A DNA stretch of 64,000 nt, taken from assembly GCA_013415235.1 (NCBI GenBank), contig JACBYF010000003.1, positions 99,181-163,180 of the forward strand, written 5' to 3'. Positions 53,807-63,942 of this stretch are shown here, in pieces. The notes under the pieces are model-generated. The model made no database searches, was not told the DNA's origin, and saw only the letters and a list, made by a program, of their open reading frames with translations. Source of the DNA: Gemelliphila palaticanis (GTDB lineage: Bacteria > Bacillota > Bacilli > Staphylococcales > Gemellaceae). Made by a program: the position numbers and the translations under genes. Position 1 is the first letter of the stretch, and the number at the start of each line of letters is the position of its first letter.

Positions 53807-55936
53807 TTATTCTTCTGACTTTCTTCTTCTCATTGCTATAACTGATGAAGCCATTACTAAAGCCCCAACTACTGTGAAGATTACAGTACCAATTCCCCCT
53901 GTTTGTGGGATTGTTACCTTTTTATTCTTAACTTGTTGAGCATCTTTTTTAGTTTCTGCATCCGCTAGGTTATATTTGATTTGTCCTTCTTTATCTGCTG
54001 AATAAGTTCCAGCTCCAACTTCAAATTCAATTTCTTCTGTTAACTTAGCAAATCCTGTAGGTGCTTTTTGCTCTTTAAGTTTGTAAGTTCCTTTAGCTAA
54101 ACCTGTAATTTCAAAACGTCCTTCGCTATCTGAAGTTAGTACTAAAGCATCAGATTCTTCAGTAGTCCAATGGTAGTTTGTTCTTATAGATTTGAATGCT
54201 AAATCTCTTTCTTGTTTAGCTGTTTCTATTTGAGCCTTAACTTGTTTTCCACGCTCACCTTTTTGCTCTTCTGCTGATAATGCGTTATACTCTTCAATTT
54301 TAGCCGCATAAGCTTCTTCTTTAGTAGTATAGTTATTTATATCTGCTGTTTTTTCTGCTGTTGGTACTACTGATAAGTATTTACCTTCTGCATTTTTAAC
54401 TAAGAATTCTGCACCTACTAATCTTTCAGTGCCTTTTTCGTCAGTTTTTACGAATTTTTTACCGTAAGTTACTACTTTAGGTTCTGTCGGTTTTAATGGC
54501 TGAGGGTTATCAGTTTTAACGTTGTCTACAGTTAATACTCCATCAGCAAGAGCCTCATAGTGAGGTGCAAATCCTGAAGTTGGAGTTTCCTCAACTACTT
54601 TATATTCTGTATCAGCATCTAATCCAGTCCATTTATGAGTTGAATTAGCTGCGTTTAAAGTAACAGTAGCCTGTTGCGCGTCTGTGAAAGTAACTACTTT
54701 TCCTGTTTGAGCGTTGTAAAGAGTTACATTTACAGACCAATCTTGTGGTTCATTATTTCCTGACCAAGATTTTCTAACTTCTATACTGTTATCTTTTGGA
54801 TTTGGCTTGTTAGGTGTTGGTGTGTTTGGTTTTGGAGTATTATCATTTGTTGGATTATTTCCGTAGTGGAAAGTTACGTCGTTTGACTCTGGTATTTCTA
54901 CTATTGCAGCACTGTTTAATGTTGCGCTATAAGTTATTTTAATAGTTTGTTCAGCATCTTTTTTATTGATTTTTGCTAATCCTGCTTCTGTTAAAGCTAA
55001 ATCAAATCCTTTTCCTTCTGGAGTTGTAGCTGTTACAACATAGTCTGTTGTAGCTGTTAAAGTTACATCTCCTAATGTAACTACTACATCATTGTTAAAT
55101 GTTAAACCTTCAGTCATTCTATCTGACCAAGAAGCTGTTTTGTACTCATTTCCTGCTGGAATTTTTGTAACAACTTCGTAAGGTACTTTAGTTCCTACAT
55201 CTAAAGGTTTTGGTGTTGCTTTATCTGCTCTTGGGCTATCTGGGTTAGCTGCTCCACCAAAGTCGTTAGTGAAATCTTTATCAACTTTAGGTACTACAGT
55301 TGTATTTTTTGGATAAACGTGTAAAGCGTCTTGTCCTGTACCAAAATTATTACCAGTACCATCTGCTTTTGCCATTGGTAATACTAATCCAAAAGGTACT
55401 GCTTTAGCTTGAGCTAAAGTGTGACCTTCTAAACCAGCATTTCCAGTTATGTTTGAACCTTTGTTTTCTACAAACCAGTAATTTCCGTTTGCTAAATTAG
55501 AAACTGTAACACCTTCATTTGTAGTTGGATCTGTAACTGTTCCTTCTTGATCAGATAAATGTGCTTTAACTTTTTCTACAGTATCAAAATCGTTAGGACT
55601 ATCAACCATAGATTTATATTTAGTATCATTATCAACTTTCCAGTATGTGAAAGTTACTCCTGCTAATTCTTGACTACCTTCTCCAAAGTAAGAAGTTAAA
55701 TCTGCTATTTTGCTACCATCATATTTACCATTAACTCCTGGATATTTACCATCAGTGTCAGGTTCCTTTGGCCATCCGTCTAAGCTAGATAGCTTCATTT
55801 TATGGATTACTACATCTGTTCCTGGTTCTGGATCAAGGGTTTGAGCTTTTACAAAAACAGAAGATAAGTTACTTAGTATTAATCCAAATACAAAAACAAA
55901 TGCAATTATACTTTTAAGCATTCTATTGTTTCTCAT
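53807..55936 (-). CDS. Major pilin (shaft) with isopeptide domains
   Basis: 709 aa. Signal peptide to about 31; N-terminal domain; pilin motif VYPKN with Lys210, which the polymerase would link to the sorting signal of the next subunit; a D2-type isopeptide domain (about 235-365); a Pro/Asn-rich linker; a Cna-B domain (about 390-480); and a SpaA-type domain whose E-box is YKLKEQKAPTGFA. Sorting signal IPQTGG then a span and RRRKSEE. A helical insertion (about 545-595) inside the last domain is unusual. Comparable to RrgB of pneumococcal PI-1. Confidence 0.92.
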   Translation of the reverse strand: MRNNRMLKSIIAFVFVFGLILSNLSSVFVKAQTLDPEPGTDVVIHKMKLSSLDGWPKEPDTDGKYPGVNGKYDGSKIADLTSYFGEGSQELAGVTFTYWKVDNDTKYKSMVDSPNDFDTVEKVKAHLSDQEGTVTDPTTNEGVTVSNLANGNYWFVENKGSNITGNAGLEGHTLAQAKAVPFGLVLPMAKADGTGNNFGTGQDALHVYPKNTTVVPKVDKDFTNDFGGAANPDSPRADKATPKPLDVGTKVPYEVVTKIPAGNEYKTASWSDRMTEGLTFNNDVVVTLGDVTLTATTDYVVTATTPEGKGFDLALTEAGLAKINKKDAEQTIKITYSATLNSAAIVEIPESNDVTFHYGNNPTNDNTPKPNTPTPNKPNPKDNSIEVRKSWSGNNEPQDWSVNVTLYNAQTGKVVTFTDAQQATVTLNAANSTHKWTGLDADTEYKVVEETPTSGFAPHYEALADGVLTVDNVKTDNPQPLKPTEPKVVTYGKKFVKTDEKGTERLVGAEFLVKNAEGKYLSVVPTAEKTADINNYTTKEEAYAAKIEEYNALSAEEQKGERGKQVKAQIETAKQERDLAFKSIRTNYHWTTEESDALVLTSDSEGRFEITGLAKGTYKLKEQKAPTGFAKLTEEIEFEVGAGTYSADKEGQIKYNLADAETKKDAQQVKNKKVTIPQTGGIGTVIFTVVGALVMASSVIAMRRRKSEE

Positions 55937-55982
55937 TTTTTTCTCCTTTATAATTTTAATTTAATTTGGTTTTTATTCATAT

Positions 55983-56010
55983 CTAAAGTACCTATAAATA
56001 GGCACTTTAG
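55983..56010. other. Hairpin between tip adhesin and major pilin genes
   Basis: CTAAAGTaCCTAT and ATAGGcACTTTAG form a perfect-looking stem with a two-base loop and no T-run. It may protect the 5' end of the shaft transcript or mark a processing site. Confidence 0.6.
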
Positions 56011-56037
56011 ATTTTGCAACTGAATCGTTAGTTAGTT

Positions 56038-59000
56038 TTATCCTTGTCTTTTTCTTCTATATATCATCGCTGATGACACACTTGCTATTAAAAGACCGAA
56101 TATTGTTGTTAAAATTGTTCCAAAACCACCCGTAGCTGGATATTCATTTTCTTTTGGCTCGTTTTTAATTAAAACAACATTTGTACTTAATTCTTTATTT
56201 TCTATTACGAATTTATCATCTTTATTATCTACTTCTATATTGCCATCAGTATTTATTTTAAATCTATACTTTTTGTCATTTAAAACATGCGTAGATAATG
56301 TTTGTGTTTCTTTAATTATATAATATTTGTTAATTACTAAATTATCAAATTCAACAACACCTTTATTAGCCGTTGTTTTTTCTTCTCCTATTGGAGTATT
56401 ACCATCTGCTTCAAACAATTGGAATTTAACTCCGTCAAGTGGTGTATTTCCTAGTGTAGAAACTTTCTTTATTTTAACTTTAGGATTTTTCTCATTTTTT
56501 AGAACTAATCTTAATCTTTGAGCACCTGAATCTTGTGTTATATTTGATACAATTCCTTGTTTGTTAGTATTATTTTGAACAGTCATTTCTCCTGCTTGAT
56601 TAACACTAATTTCAAATGGTTTAAATTTAGCGTATCCATCTGGAACAGACTCTTCTTCTACTATATATGTACCTTCTCGTAGAACTAGTCCTGGTACCTC
56701 AGTAGCATGTGTTTGCCATGAAATCCATTTTTCATCTATAGCGCTAGGTATTATAGCAGACATATTGCGTTCATGCCAAGTCACATAATCAAATAATGGC
56801 TTCGGTGTAGCATCATCTTTAGATTTTATTTTTAATCTAACTCCTGCTAGTTTTGTTATTCCATCTTCTCCTACTTTTTCAATTGTTATTTGTGGTCTCT
56901 TAAAGTTTCTTATAATTATATTAGGTCTTCCCGATGTATTTGCACTAGGCCATTCTACAGTATTAGGTTTTATTTCTAAATCAGAACCTGGATTTGCTTT
57001 TACTCCAGTAGAATCTACTAGTATTTCAAATGGTTTAATAGGCTCATGTGTATTTGGAGCAGATTCCTCAGTTAATACATATACACCTTCTTGAACTCTA
57101 AGACCTGGAGAACGATCGTTTTTGTGCGTCCATCTTATAACTTTACGAGTTTGTCCATCTATTTGTTCTGTACCTTCTGAACCGTCCATATTATTTCTAT
57201 GCCAATTCAGATTATCAAAGGCAGGATCTGGAGTATTTCTATCTTTAGGTGCTAGCTTAAATCTTACACCATTTAATAAACTATTTGTATTGTCATTTAA
57301 TTTTCTAATACTAAAATCTACTACTTTTGGATTTTTTACTTGTAATGTTATTAGTCCGTTGTTATCATAACCGACTTTAATATCTTGCTTATCTAATCCG
57401 TCTGTTCCAACAGAGATATTTTGATTATCTACTTTAAGAACTCCTTGTTCTGTTATTTCTACTTTAATATTTCTATTTAAACCTACATATCCAGACGGAG
57501 GACTTATTTCTCTTATGTAATAGATACCTGCTGGGAACCCTTCTCCATTAGGATTGAATGTGTGTTCTCCGTTTCTGAAAGAAGAATTTTGTTCTCCACC
57601 TATATTTACTACATTATTTGTACCTTCACTATCTGCACTCTTAATAGCAAATCTTGTTTCCGAAGTAGTTATTTTATCTCCATTTGTATCTATTTTAACT
57701 ATTTTAATTGGATATTTTTTCTTTTTATTTTTAACTTTTATTTCTATTAATTCTGAATCTGTTTGACTCTTACTAATAGTAGCCATATTATCATCAGTAG
57801 TTAGAGTGTCATCATTTTCATTCTCATAACCTAATATTCTTACATCACCGGCTTCAGTAATTTCTATTTTTACTAATTTATCTAATAATTTATATGTCTC
57901 TGGAGCTCTTTCTTCTTTAATATAGTAAACTCCAGGAGAATACTTAGAACCATTTCTTTGGAATATTAGTTCTCCATTTGTTAAGTTCGCAGATTCTCCC
58001 AATATAGGATGTTTTTGAGAATCTAATATTAAAATTCTTGCTGAAGTGTTACTATTTCCAGTTAATAGCTGGTTTTCATTATCATACGCAACTTTTTTAA
58101 TTTTAAATTTATAGTTTACTCTAGTATTAACTACTGTTACTTCTGGAGATTTTTTATTTGTAATTACTGTACTTTCTGAACCATTTGTATAAGAAACTTC
58201 GTAGTAATCTAATCTATTTTCTCCAGTTCCTACATTTGTTTCCTCAACAGAATATTCTAATTTGGCTCCATTATGAACTCTAGGTAAGTTATCAAATGTT
58301 GCTGTCCAAGAATTTTGAGCATTCAATATTTTTGTTTCTGGAATTTGTCTTCCTATGTCTCTAACATTTATTACTCTATCTCCAACTTTTGCAATAAGTT
58401 TTACTGTTACTGGAAGTTTATCTCTTTCTTCTGTTGATACCCAGTTTTTAGTAGCTCTTATACTTGTCGTAGTATAAGAAGTAGTTATATTTACATTGTG
58501 ACTAAGTGAAGTATTTCCATTTAATGTTGTCGGTACATTTCTTGATGATAAAATATCACTATTTTGGATTTCTTCAACTTTATAGTCAATATTTCTTCCA
58601 TTTGCATCAAATTTAGGTACTGTTCTAAATGTACCTCTAGAACGAGAAGGTGCTAAAACTATTCTCTGTACTTCTTGATTTCCTTTTTTAAGAACAGCAG
58701 TCGCCTCTACCTTATCACTTGCTAAAATATTATTATCCCAAGATTTACTTACATTAATAGTAAGACCTGGTATATTAGCTTTAGGTATTGGGAAATTACC
58801 CGTAGTTCCATAAACGTTTTCTGACATATTTGCAGACGCGTTTATATTTTCTAAAACATTGTAGTTTATGTTGTTACTAGATAGATTTGAATTTACATAG
58901 TAAGAGAATCTTACTGTATTATTTGCTGGTATATTAACTGTTCCAGTAATAGTTCCTGCATTGTGTGCTATTCCGTTAGCATTTTCTAATCTATCAAATA

Positions 59001-62000
59001 CTACATTACTACTTAATCTAATATTAGGAGTTACAGTTCTTGCTTTGTCAAAGTTTTCGTTTATTTTAGTAGCAATTCCAGGTAATATGCTCTCATATGC
59101 TGCATGTATATTTGCATCTCTAGCATACATAATTGCTCTTGGATTTCTATTCATTTGTCTTTCAGGAACTAATTGAGCAAATGCTTTAGTATATCCTTTT
59201 ATTCTTCCATCATCAAAAGTACCTTCATCTACTCCAAGTGTAGGAAGTAAGTCTCTAAAATTAGCTTGATCATTACCTCCTTGACCTCTAACAGTTCTAT
59301 AAATAAACTCAGATGTAGCCATAACCGAAACTTTTAAATTATCTTGAAGATTATTTATAATTCCTTCAATACCTGCAAAATCAGTATTTTCAACTTGATT
59401 AGATATTGTTCTACCAGTTAAAGCAACAACTGTTTTATTCTTGGCATTACTATTTTGCATAATTTGCTGTGCTTTTTCAAAGGCTGCTTTTAGACCATTT
59501 CTGTTACTTTCGTCTCCACCGTTCATGTGAGTGAAGTTAGCTAATGCTTGGTCTTTTGTTTGACGTTCTACATAAGTAGTAGCAACACTATTTGCACCTA
59601 TAATAGTAACTTTAGCATTCGGAATATTAAGGTTTGCTAATAAGTTGTTTTTTACATATCCTATTGCAGAAGCATCATCACGATATTTATAACGTCTTGT
59701 AACATCTCTATCTGAACTATTAGTATCCTCTACTATTACAACAATTTCTGCATTATCTCGTTTATCAACTATTTCAACATCAACTTTGTACTTACCTGGA
59801 GCTGATGCTTGAGATATAGTTTGTTTTAATGTGAAATCTCTAAGATCAGTAGCATTAACGTTTTGTGTTAAAGGCAAGTTTCCACTGCGTGCCATTCTAA
59901 ACATCGAATTGAAATTATCTCCTAATTCTACACTTCTAAAGGCACTTCTGACTTGTGGATTTTCTGTTATAATAGTTTTTCCATTAGTTTTTACTTCTAT
60001 TTTCCAAGTTCTTGTAGTTTTAGTATAGTTTTGAGGAGCTTCTAGTTCTTCTAATCTATAGAAACCAGGATTTAAACCACTATAAATTACTCGTCCTTTA
60101 TTATCAGAAGTTTTTTCTATAGCTTGTTCCCCTTGTTTTACTCTACCTTGTTCATCAGTAGGTATTAAACTAAACCTTGCTCCTGGAAGCATAGATGCTG
60201 GACTATCGCTTCCTGTTTTGTTTATAACAAATCTACCTCTTTGATCTTCTTTTCGGTTTCTTACTCGAAGTTCAATAGTATCATTTTTTGTTAAATCAAT
60301 ACCAAATGCTGCTACAAAGTTTGCTTGGTTATCTCCTAAATAAACTCTTCCATCTCCATCAATGTTTATTTCAATATCTTCTTCAATTCTAATATATTCA
60401 TCTGGTGCTTCTACTTCTCTTAAGTAATATTTACCTGATGCAAAAGTACCTGTTAATAAAAATTCTCCATCTACTAATTCTGCATCTTGAAGTTTTTGTT
60501 TAGACGAATCTAAAAATTCAAATCTAGAAGTTAAGTTTATTTTTTCATTTGTAGTGTCATCTATTTTAAATAATTTTACTTTAAAACTTGGAACACTATT
60601 TTTTATAACGAAGTTATCACCGTCTTTATCTACATTTGTTCCGTTAGCAGTTACAACGAAATCAACTTTTTTAGTTTGTTGGTTTACTGTTCCTACTACT
60701 TTATATTCTTTATTATCTGCTCTATATCCGTGTGGAGCAGTATCTTCTATTAGAGTATAAGTTCCTGCTGGTAGGTTATCAAATGATAATATACCATTAG
60801 AAGTTGTTACTTGACTTCCTACAATTTGTTTACTCTTATCTTCATTCCATAGTGAGAAGCTTGCTCCTGATAAGGTTTGACTCTTATCTGCATTTGTTTT
60901 CTTAATAGAGAAGCCACCTTTTAAGTAAATATTTGTTATATTATTATCGTTGTATTCAACTAAATAGTTATTAGGAGTTGATACTTCTCTTACAGTATAA
61001 TTTATTCTTTGTCCTCTATCATTTACTTTAGGTAAGTTTAAAAATTGGTATGCCCAACCATTTTCTGCACTTATCGTTGCTTTAGATGAAGCTCCATTTT
61101 TTGCTACATAAGGCTGTCCATCAGCATAAAGTTGAACTTCAATACTACTTGGTCTAACTGTTTCATTATCGCCAACCCAATTTTTCTTACCTTTCACTTT
61201 TACTTCTGGATCACAATGTTCTCTAGAAGCACCAGTCATATCTGCAAATTGAGAATTAAATGCTGTAATACGATTAACCAAAGCCTGACTACCACCAAAA
61301 TATTTATTAATTTGATCTTGTGTACGAACTTTATTAGATTGACCTGTATTTTTTAGTGAATGAAGTCTAAATGGAATAGCAGCATTTGGATTAGGATTAT
61401 TAACATAATGGTCAAAATTATCCACAATACCAAGATTCCATTCAACTGTTTGACCCTTGTGTTCTTGATTTGATGTAAAGAACAATTTTCCACCTACATA
61501 AACCAATCCTTCAATTGATTTATCAAAGTTAAAAGTTTGCCCATCTCTCCAGTTGTTAGCAGCACCAGGATTTTCAAGCTGCCCTATTGCAATAGGTCTA
61601 TCATAACTGCCTGAAGCAACATCATTAGTATTACCTCTATATTTCAATAACCAAAATTTGTAGTTACTTCTCTGAGGAGCTGATAATGTTCCTTCAAAAA
61701 ATTGATTTTCATGACCTGAGTAAACTATATCTCCGTTATTTAATTGGATAATATCTCCATCTACTACAGGCGCATTTGATTGATTTGCTAAAGCATGTCT
61801 TGCATATACAGTTTTAGCAGCTCTAACAGTTCCACCTTCTCCAACTGATGCTGAAATAATATCGCTTATTCTATAAAAATATAAATTATTTCCTTGTAAT
61901 GTTCTACCAATTAAATATTTGCCGTCAATTGTAGTTTCTAGAGTATTTACTTTTCTAAAGTTAGGCTGAATAAATTCTCCATCAACTCTTTCTTGTTTTG

Positions 62001-63843
62001 CATCTTCAAAAAGCTCTGCTAATTTTACAGTTTTTGTTACTGTTCCTGTTGGTCCTTTATAAACATCTATTACAGATAAATATCCATCCTTATTTACACC
62101 ATAAAGATTTCCATTTATTCTATCGTAGGCAACACCGTGACCAAAAGAAGGATCATATCTTCCATCTTGTGGGAAACTTAATGTTTTCTTTAAAACATCT
62201 CCATTTTCTGTCATATAAACATTGTTAGCCGTAGAATAAAATATTAATCCTTTGCTAGGATTTACATAACAAACTCCGGTAAGAGATCCTTCATAACTAG
62301 TAAATGTCCACTCATTATAAGTCGGATTGTCTAACTCTGTATACCAATCGTTAATTGAATCTATTTTTACTGTATAGTTTATAGGTTGATGTTTATCATC
62401 ATATTTAGGTAAATCTCTAAAGTATTTTTTAACATTACCATCTCTAGAATTAACTGTTATCTCTTTATTAGGAACTAACTCTCCATTAGCATAAAGTTTA
62501 ATTTTTGTTGAAATATTAGAACCGGGTTTATCGCCCCAAACTTTATTTACCGTAACAGTTGTTTTTTCTGTTGATGGATCTTTCAAATTATTTTGAACAT
62601 TTATCTCTACCGGCCTAGACATTTCAAACTCAATCGGTTCTCCAATTATGTTGTGTCTATTATCACTTGATAGTTGAATTAATTTATATTTTCCACCTTC
62701 GGTAAATGGTACATTAAATGTTTGTACACCATTGTTTATTGTAAATTCTCTACTTGTACCATCTGGATGAATAAGTCTAAATTTACCTCCAGATATTTTA
62801 ACACCAAAATCCCCTGTTTCTGTATTATTAATAGTCAGTATTCCTTTTGGTGAAGGTGGTATATAGAGTGTTTGGGTTTGTGTATTTCCTACTTGATTAA
62901 TTTTTATATTTTCTACAAAAACATGTGCTCTATGATATTCATAAGGTACTTCTAAAATTTCTGCTTTATATGTTCTAAGGAACGAAACATTTTTTACTTT
63001 TAAAGTACCATTTTCATCTGTAACTCCTATTTGAACATTACCTAAGTCGTCAGTAATTTTTAGTTTTACATTAGGTATTCTTTTTCCCTTTGTTCCACCT
63101 TGTTTATAATCTTCTTCAGTGTGAAGTGTAAGTATACCGAAACTTCCTTTATCGTAAGGCATATTTCCTATAGTTACATCCGCAAATTCTGGATACTTTG
63201 CTCCAGCCGGTGCTGGAATATAAACAGTAGTATCATCAGGTTTAGGTATGTAGCCATCAACTTCTCCAATTTGAGTAATTGTATAAGTTTCTCCTTCTTC
63301 TAAACCATTAAGATAAGCGTAACCGTCAGGTCCACTCGTTATAGTAGTATTAACTAATCTACTCTTAACAGCAAATTTTGCATTTGGTATAACTTCCGCA
63401 GTATTTTTGGAGTTAACTACTTTTAATCTAAGTGTAGTTACTCCGTTGGAGGTAATACCATTACTCCCAACTCTGTTATTTTCCATAACAAACATTGTCT
63501 TTACATCACCGTATACAGTTCTTGAAAGTTCTCCAGTCTCTTTAACAAAACCTGGTGCTGTAGTTTCTTGGGTAATAACATACACATCTTCTGGTAGATT
63601 AATTTCAAAATAACCGCTACTATTAGTTGTTGCAGTCCATGATTTAGATCTATCACTTTTTTTGTATATTTTAAATCTTGCATTCGGTATAGTATTTCTG
63701 GTACCTTGTTCTCTTAGAACAAGCTTAAAGGTTCCATCTGCGGAATAAGAAACTTTAGCATCAGAAAAAATACTTACTAGCAAAATCATCATCACCATGA
63801 AAACAGACATTATTTTTTTCAGGGTTTTTTTATGATTTTTCAA
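56038..63843 (-). CDS. Giant pilus tip adhesin with VWA and Cna-B repeats
   Basis: 2601 aa, first gene of the operon; start TTG with GGAGG nearby. Signal peptide to about 34, then SpaA-like repeats (about 35-425), a Cna-B domain (about 428-500), a stretch of about 360 residues with propeller-like repeats (about 515-880), another Cna-B, three SpaA-like domains, a von Willebrand A-like domain (about 1340-1580), Cna-B domains, and about six SpaA-type repeats to the sorting signal YPATGG near the end. The VWA metal-site motif is EDTNSSD (Asp1373) instead of DxSxS, and LTDG is LTGR (Thr1476). It is far larger than RrgA (about 890 aa). Probable tip adhesin. Confidence 0.88.
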   Translation of the reverse strand: MKNHKKTLKKIMSVFMVMMILLVSIFSDAKVSYSADGTFKLVLREQGTRNTIPNARFKIYKKSDRSKSWTATTNSSGYFEINLPEDVYVITQETTAPGFVKETGELSRTVYGDVKTMFVMENNRVGSNGITSNGVTTLRLKVVNSKNTAEVIPNAKFAVKSRLVNTTITSGPDGYAYLNGLEEGETYTITQIGEVDGYIPKPDDTTVYIPAPAGAKYPEFADVTIGNMPYDKGSFGILTLHTEEDYKQGGTKGKRIPNVKLKITDDLGNVQIGVTDENGTLKVKNVSFLRTYKAEILEVPYEYHRAHVFVENIKINQVGNTQTQTLYIPPSPKGILTINNTETGDFGVKISGGKFRLIHPDGTSREFTINNGVQTFNVPFTEGGKYKLIQLSSDNRHNIIGEPIEFEMSRPVEINVQNNLKDPSTEKTTVTVNKVWGDKPGSNISTKIKLYANGELVPNKEITVNSRDGNVKKYFRDLPKYDDKHQPINYTVKIDSINDWYTELDNPTYNEWTFTSYEGSLTGVCYVNPSKGLIFYSTANNVYMTENGDVLKKTLSFPQDGRYDPSFGHGVAYDRINGNLYGVNKDGYLSVIDVYKGPTGTVTKTVKLAELFEDAKQERVDGEFIQPNFRKVNTLETTIDGKYLIGRTLQGNNLYFYRISDIISASVGEGGTVRAAKTVYARHALANQSNAPVVDGDIIQLNNGDIVYSGHENQFFEGTLSAPQRSNYKFWLLKYRGNTNDVASGSYDRPIAIGQLENPGAANNWRDGQTFNFDKSIEGLVYVGGKLFFTSNQEHKGQTVEWNLGIVDNFDHYVNNPNPNAAIPFRLHSLKNTGQSNKVRTQDQINKYFGGSQALVNRITAFNSQFADMTGASREHCDPEVKVKGKKNWVGDNETVRPSSIEVQLYADGQPYVAKNGASSKATISAENGWAYQFLNLPKVNDRGQRINYTVREVSTPNNYLVEYNDNNITNIYLKGGFSIKKTNADKSQTLSGASFSLWNEDKSKQIVGSQVTTSNGILSFDNLPAGTYTLIEDTAPHGYRADNKEYKVVGTVNQQTKKVDFVVTANGTNVDKDGDNFVIKNSVPSFKVKLFKIDDTTNEKINLTSRFEFLDSSKQKLQDAELVDGEFLLTGTFASGKYYLREVEAPDEYIRIEEDIEINIDGDGRVYLGDNQANFVAAFGIDLTKNDTIELRVRNRKEDQRGRFVINKTGSDSPASMLPGARFSLIPTDEQGRVKQGEQAIEKTSDNKGRVIYSGLNPGFYRLEELEAPQNYTKTTRTWKIEVKTNGKTIITENPQVRSAFRSVELGDNFNSMFRMARSGNLPLTQNVNATDLRDFTLKQTISQASAPGKYKVDVEIVDKRDNAEIVVIVEDTNSSDRDVTRRYKYRDDASAIGYVKNNLLANLNIPNAKVTIIGANSVATTYVERQTKDQALANFTHMNGGDESNRNGLKAAFEKAQQIMQNSNAKNKTVVALTGRTISNQVENTDFAGIEGIINNLQDNLKVSVMATSEFIYRTVRGQGGNDQANFRDLLPTLGVDEGTFDDGRIKGYTKAFAQLVPERQMNRNPRAIMYARDANIHAAYESILPGIATKINENFDKARTVTPNIRLSSNVVFDRLENANGIAHNAGTITGTVNIPANNTVRFSYYVNSNLSSNNINYNVLENINASANMSENVYGTTGNFPIPKANIPGLTINVSKSWDNNILASDKVEATAVLKKGNQEVQRIVLAPSRSRGTFRTVPKFDANGRNIDYKVEEIQNSDILSSRNVPTTLNGNTSLSHNVNITTSYTTTSIRATKNWVSTEERDKLPVTVKLIAKVGDRVINVRDIGRQIPETKILNAQNSWTATFDNLPRVHNGAKLEYSVEETNVGTGENRLDYYEVSYTNGSESTVITNKKSPEVTVVNTRVNYKFKIKKVAYDNENQLLTGNSNTSARILILDSQKHPILGESANLTNGELIFQRNGSKYSPGVYYIKEERAPETYKLLDKLVKIEITEAGDVRILGYENENDDTLTTDDNMATISKSQTDSELIEIKVKNKKKKYPIKIVKIDTNGDKITTSETRFAIKSADSEGTNNVVNIGGEQNSSFRNGEHTFNPNGEGFPAGIYYIREISPPSGYVGLNRNIKVEITEQGVLKVDNQNISVGTDGLDKQDIKVGYDNNGLITLQVKNPKVVDFSIRKLNDNTNSLLNGVRFKLAPKDRNTPDPAFDNLNWHRNNMDGSEGTEQIDGQTRKVIRWTHKNDRSPGLRVQEGVYVLTEESAPNTHEPIKPFEILVDSTGVKANPGSDLEIKPNTVEWPSANTSGRPNIIIRNFKRPQITIEKVGEDGITKLAGVRLKIKSKDDATPKPLFDYVTWHERNMSAIIPSAIDEKWISWQTHATEVPGLVLREGTYIVEEESVPDGYAKFKPFEISVNQAGEMTVQNNTNKQGIVSNITQDSGAQRLRLVLKNEKNPKVKIKKVSTLGNTPLDGVKFQLFEADGNTPIGEEKTTANKGVVEFDNLVINKYYIIKETQTLSTHVLNDKKYRFKINTDGNIEVDNKDDKFVIENKELSTNVVLIKNEPKENEYPATGGFGTILTTIFGLLIASVSSAMIYRRKRQG

Positions 63844-63913
63844 AGCAAGCCCTCCTATATTGATATTTAATTTATAAAGTAATTTTACATTTTTTATTTG
63901 CTTTATTAATTAA

Positions 63914-63942
63914 ATTATATAGTATATATCATAAAATTTCAA
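63914..63942 (-). promoter_or_regulatory. Pilus operon promoter
   Basis: Minus-strand -35 TTGAAA (63942-63937) and -10 TATAAT (63919-63914) with a 17-base spacer, about 75 bases before the tip adhesin start. AGGAGGG lies just before the TTG start codon. Confidence 0.7.
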
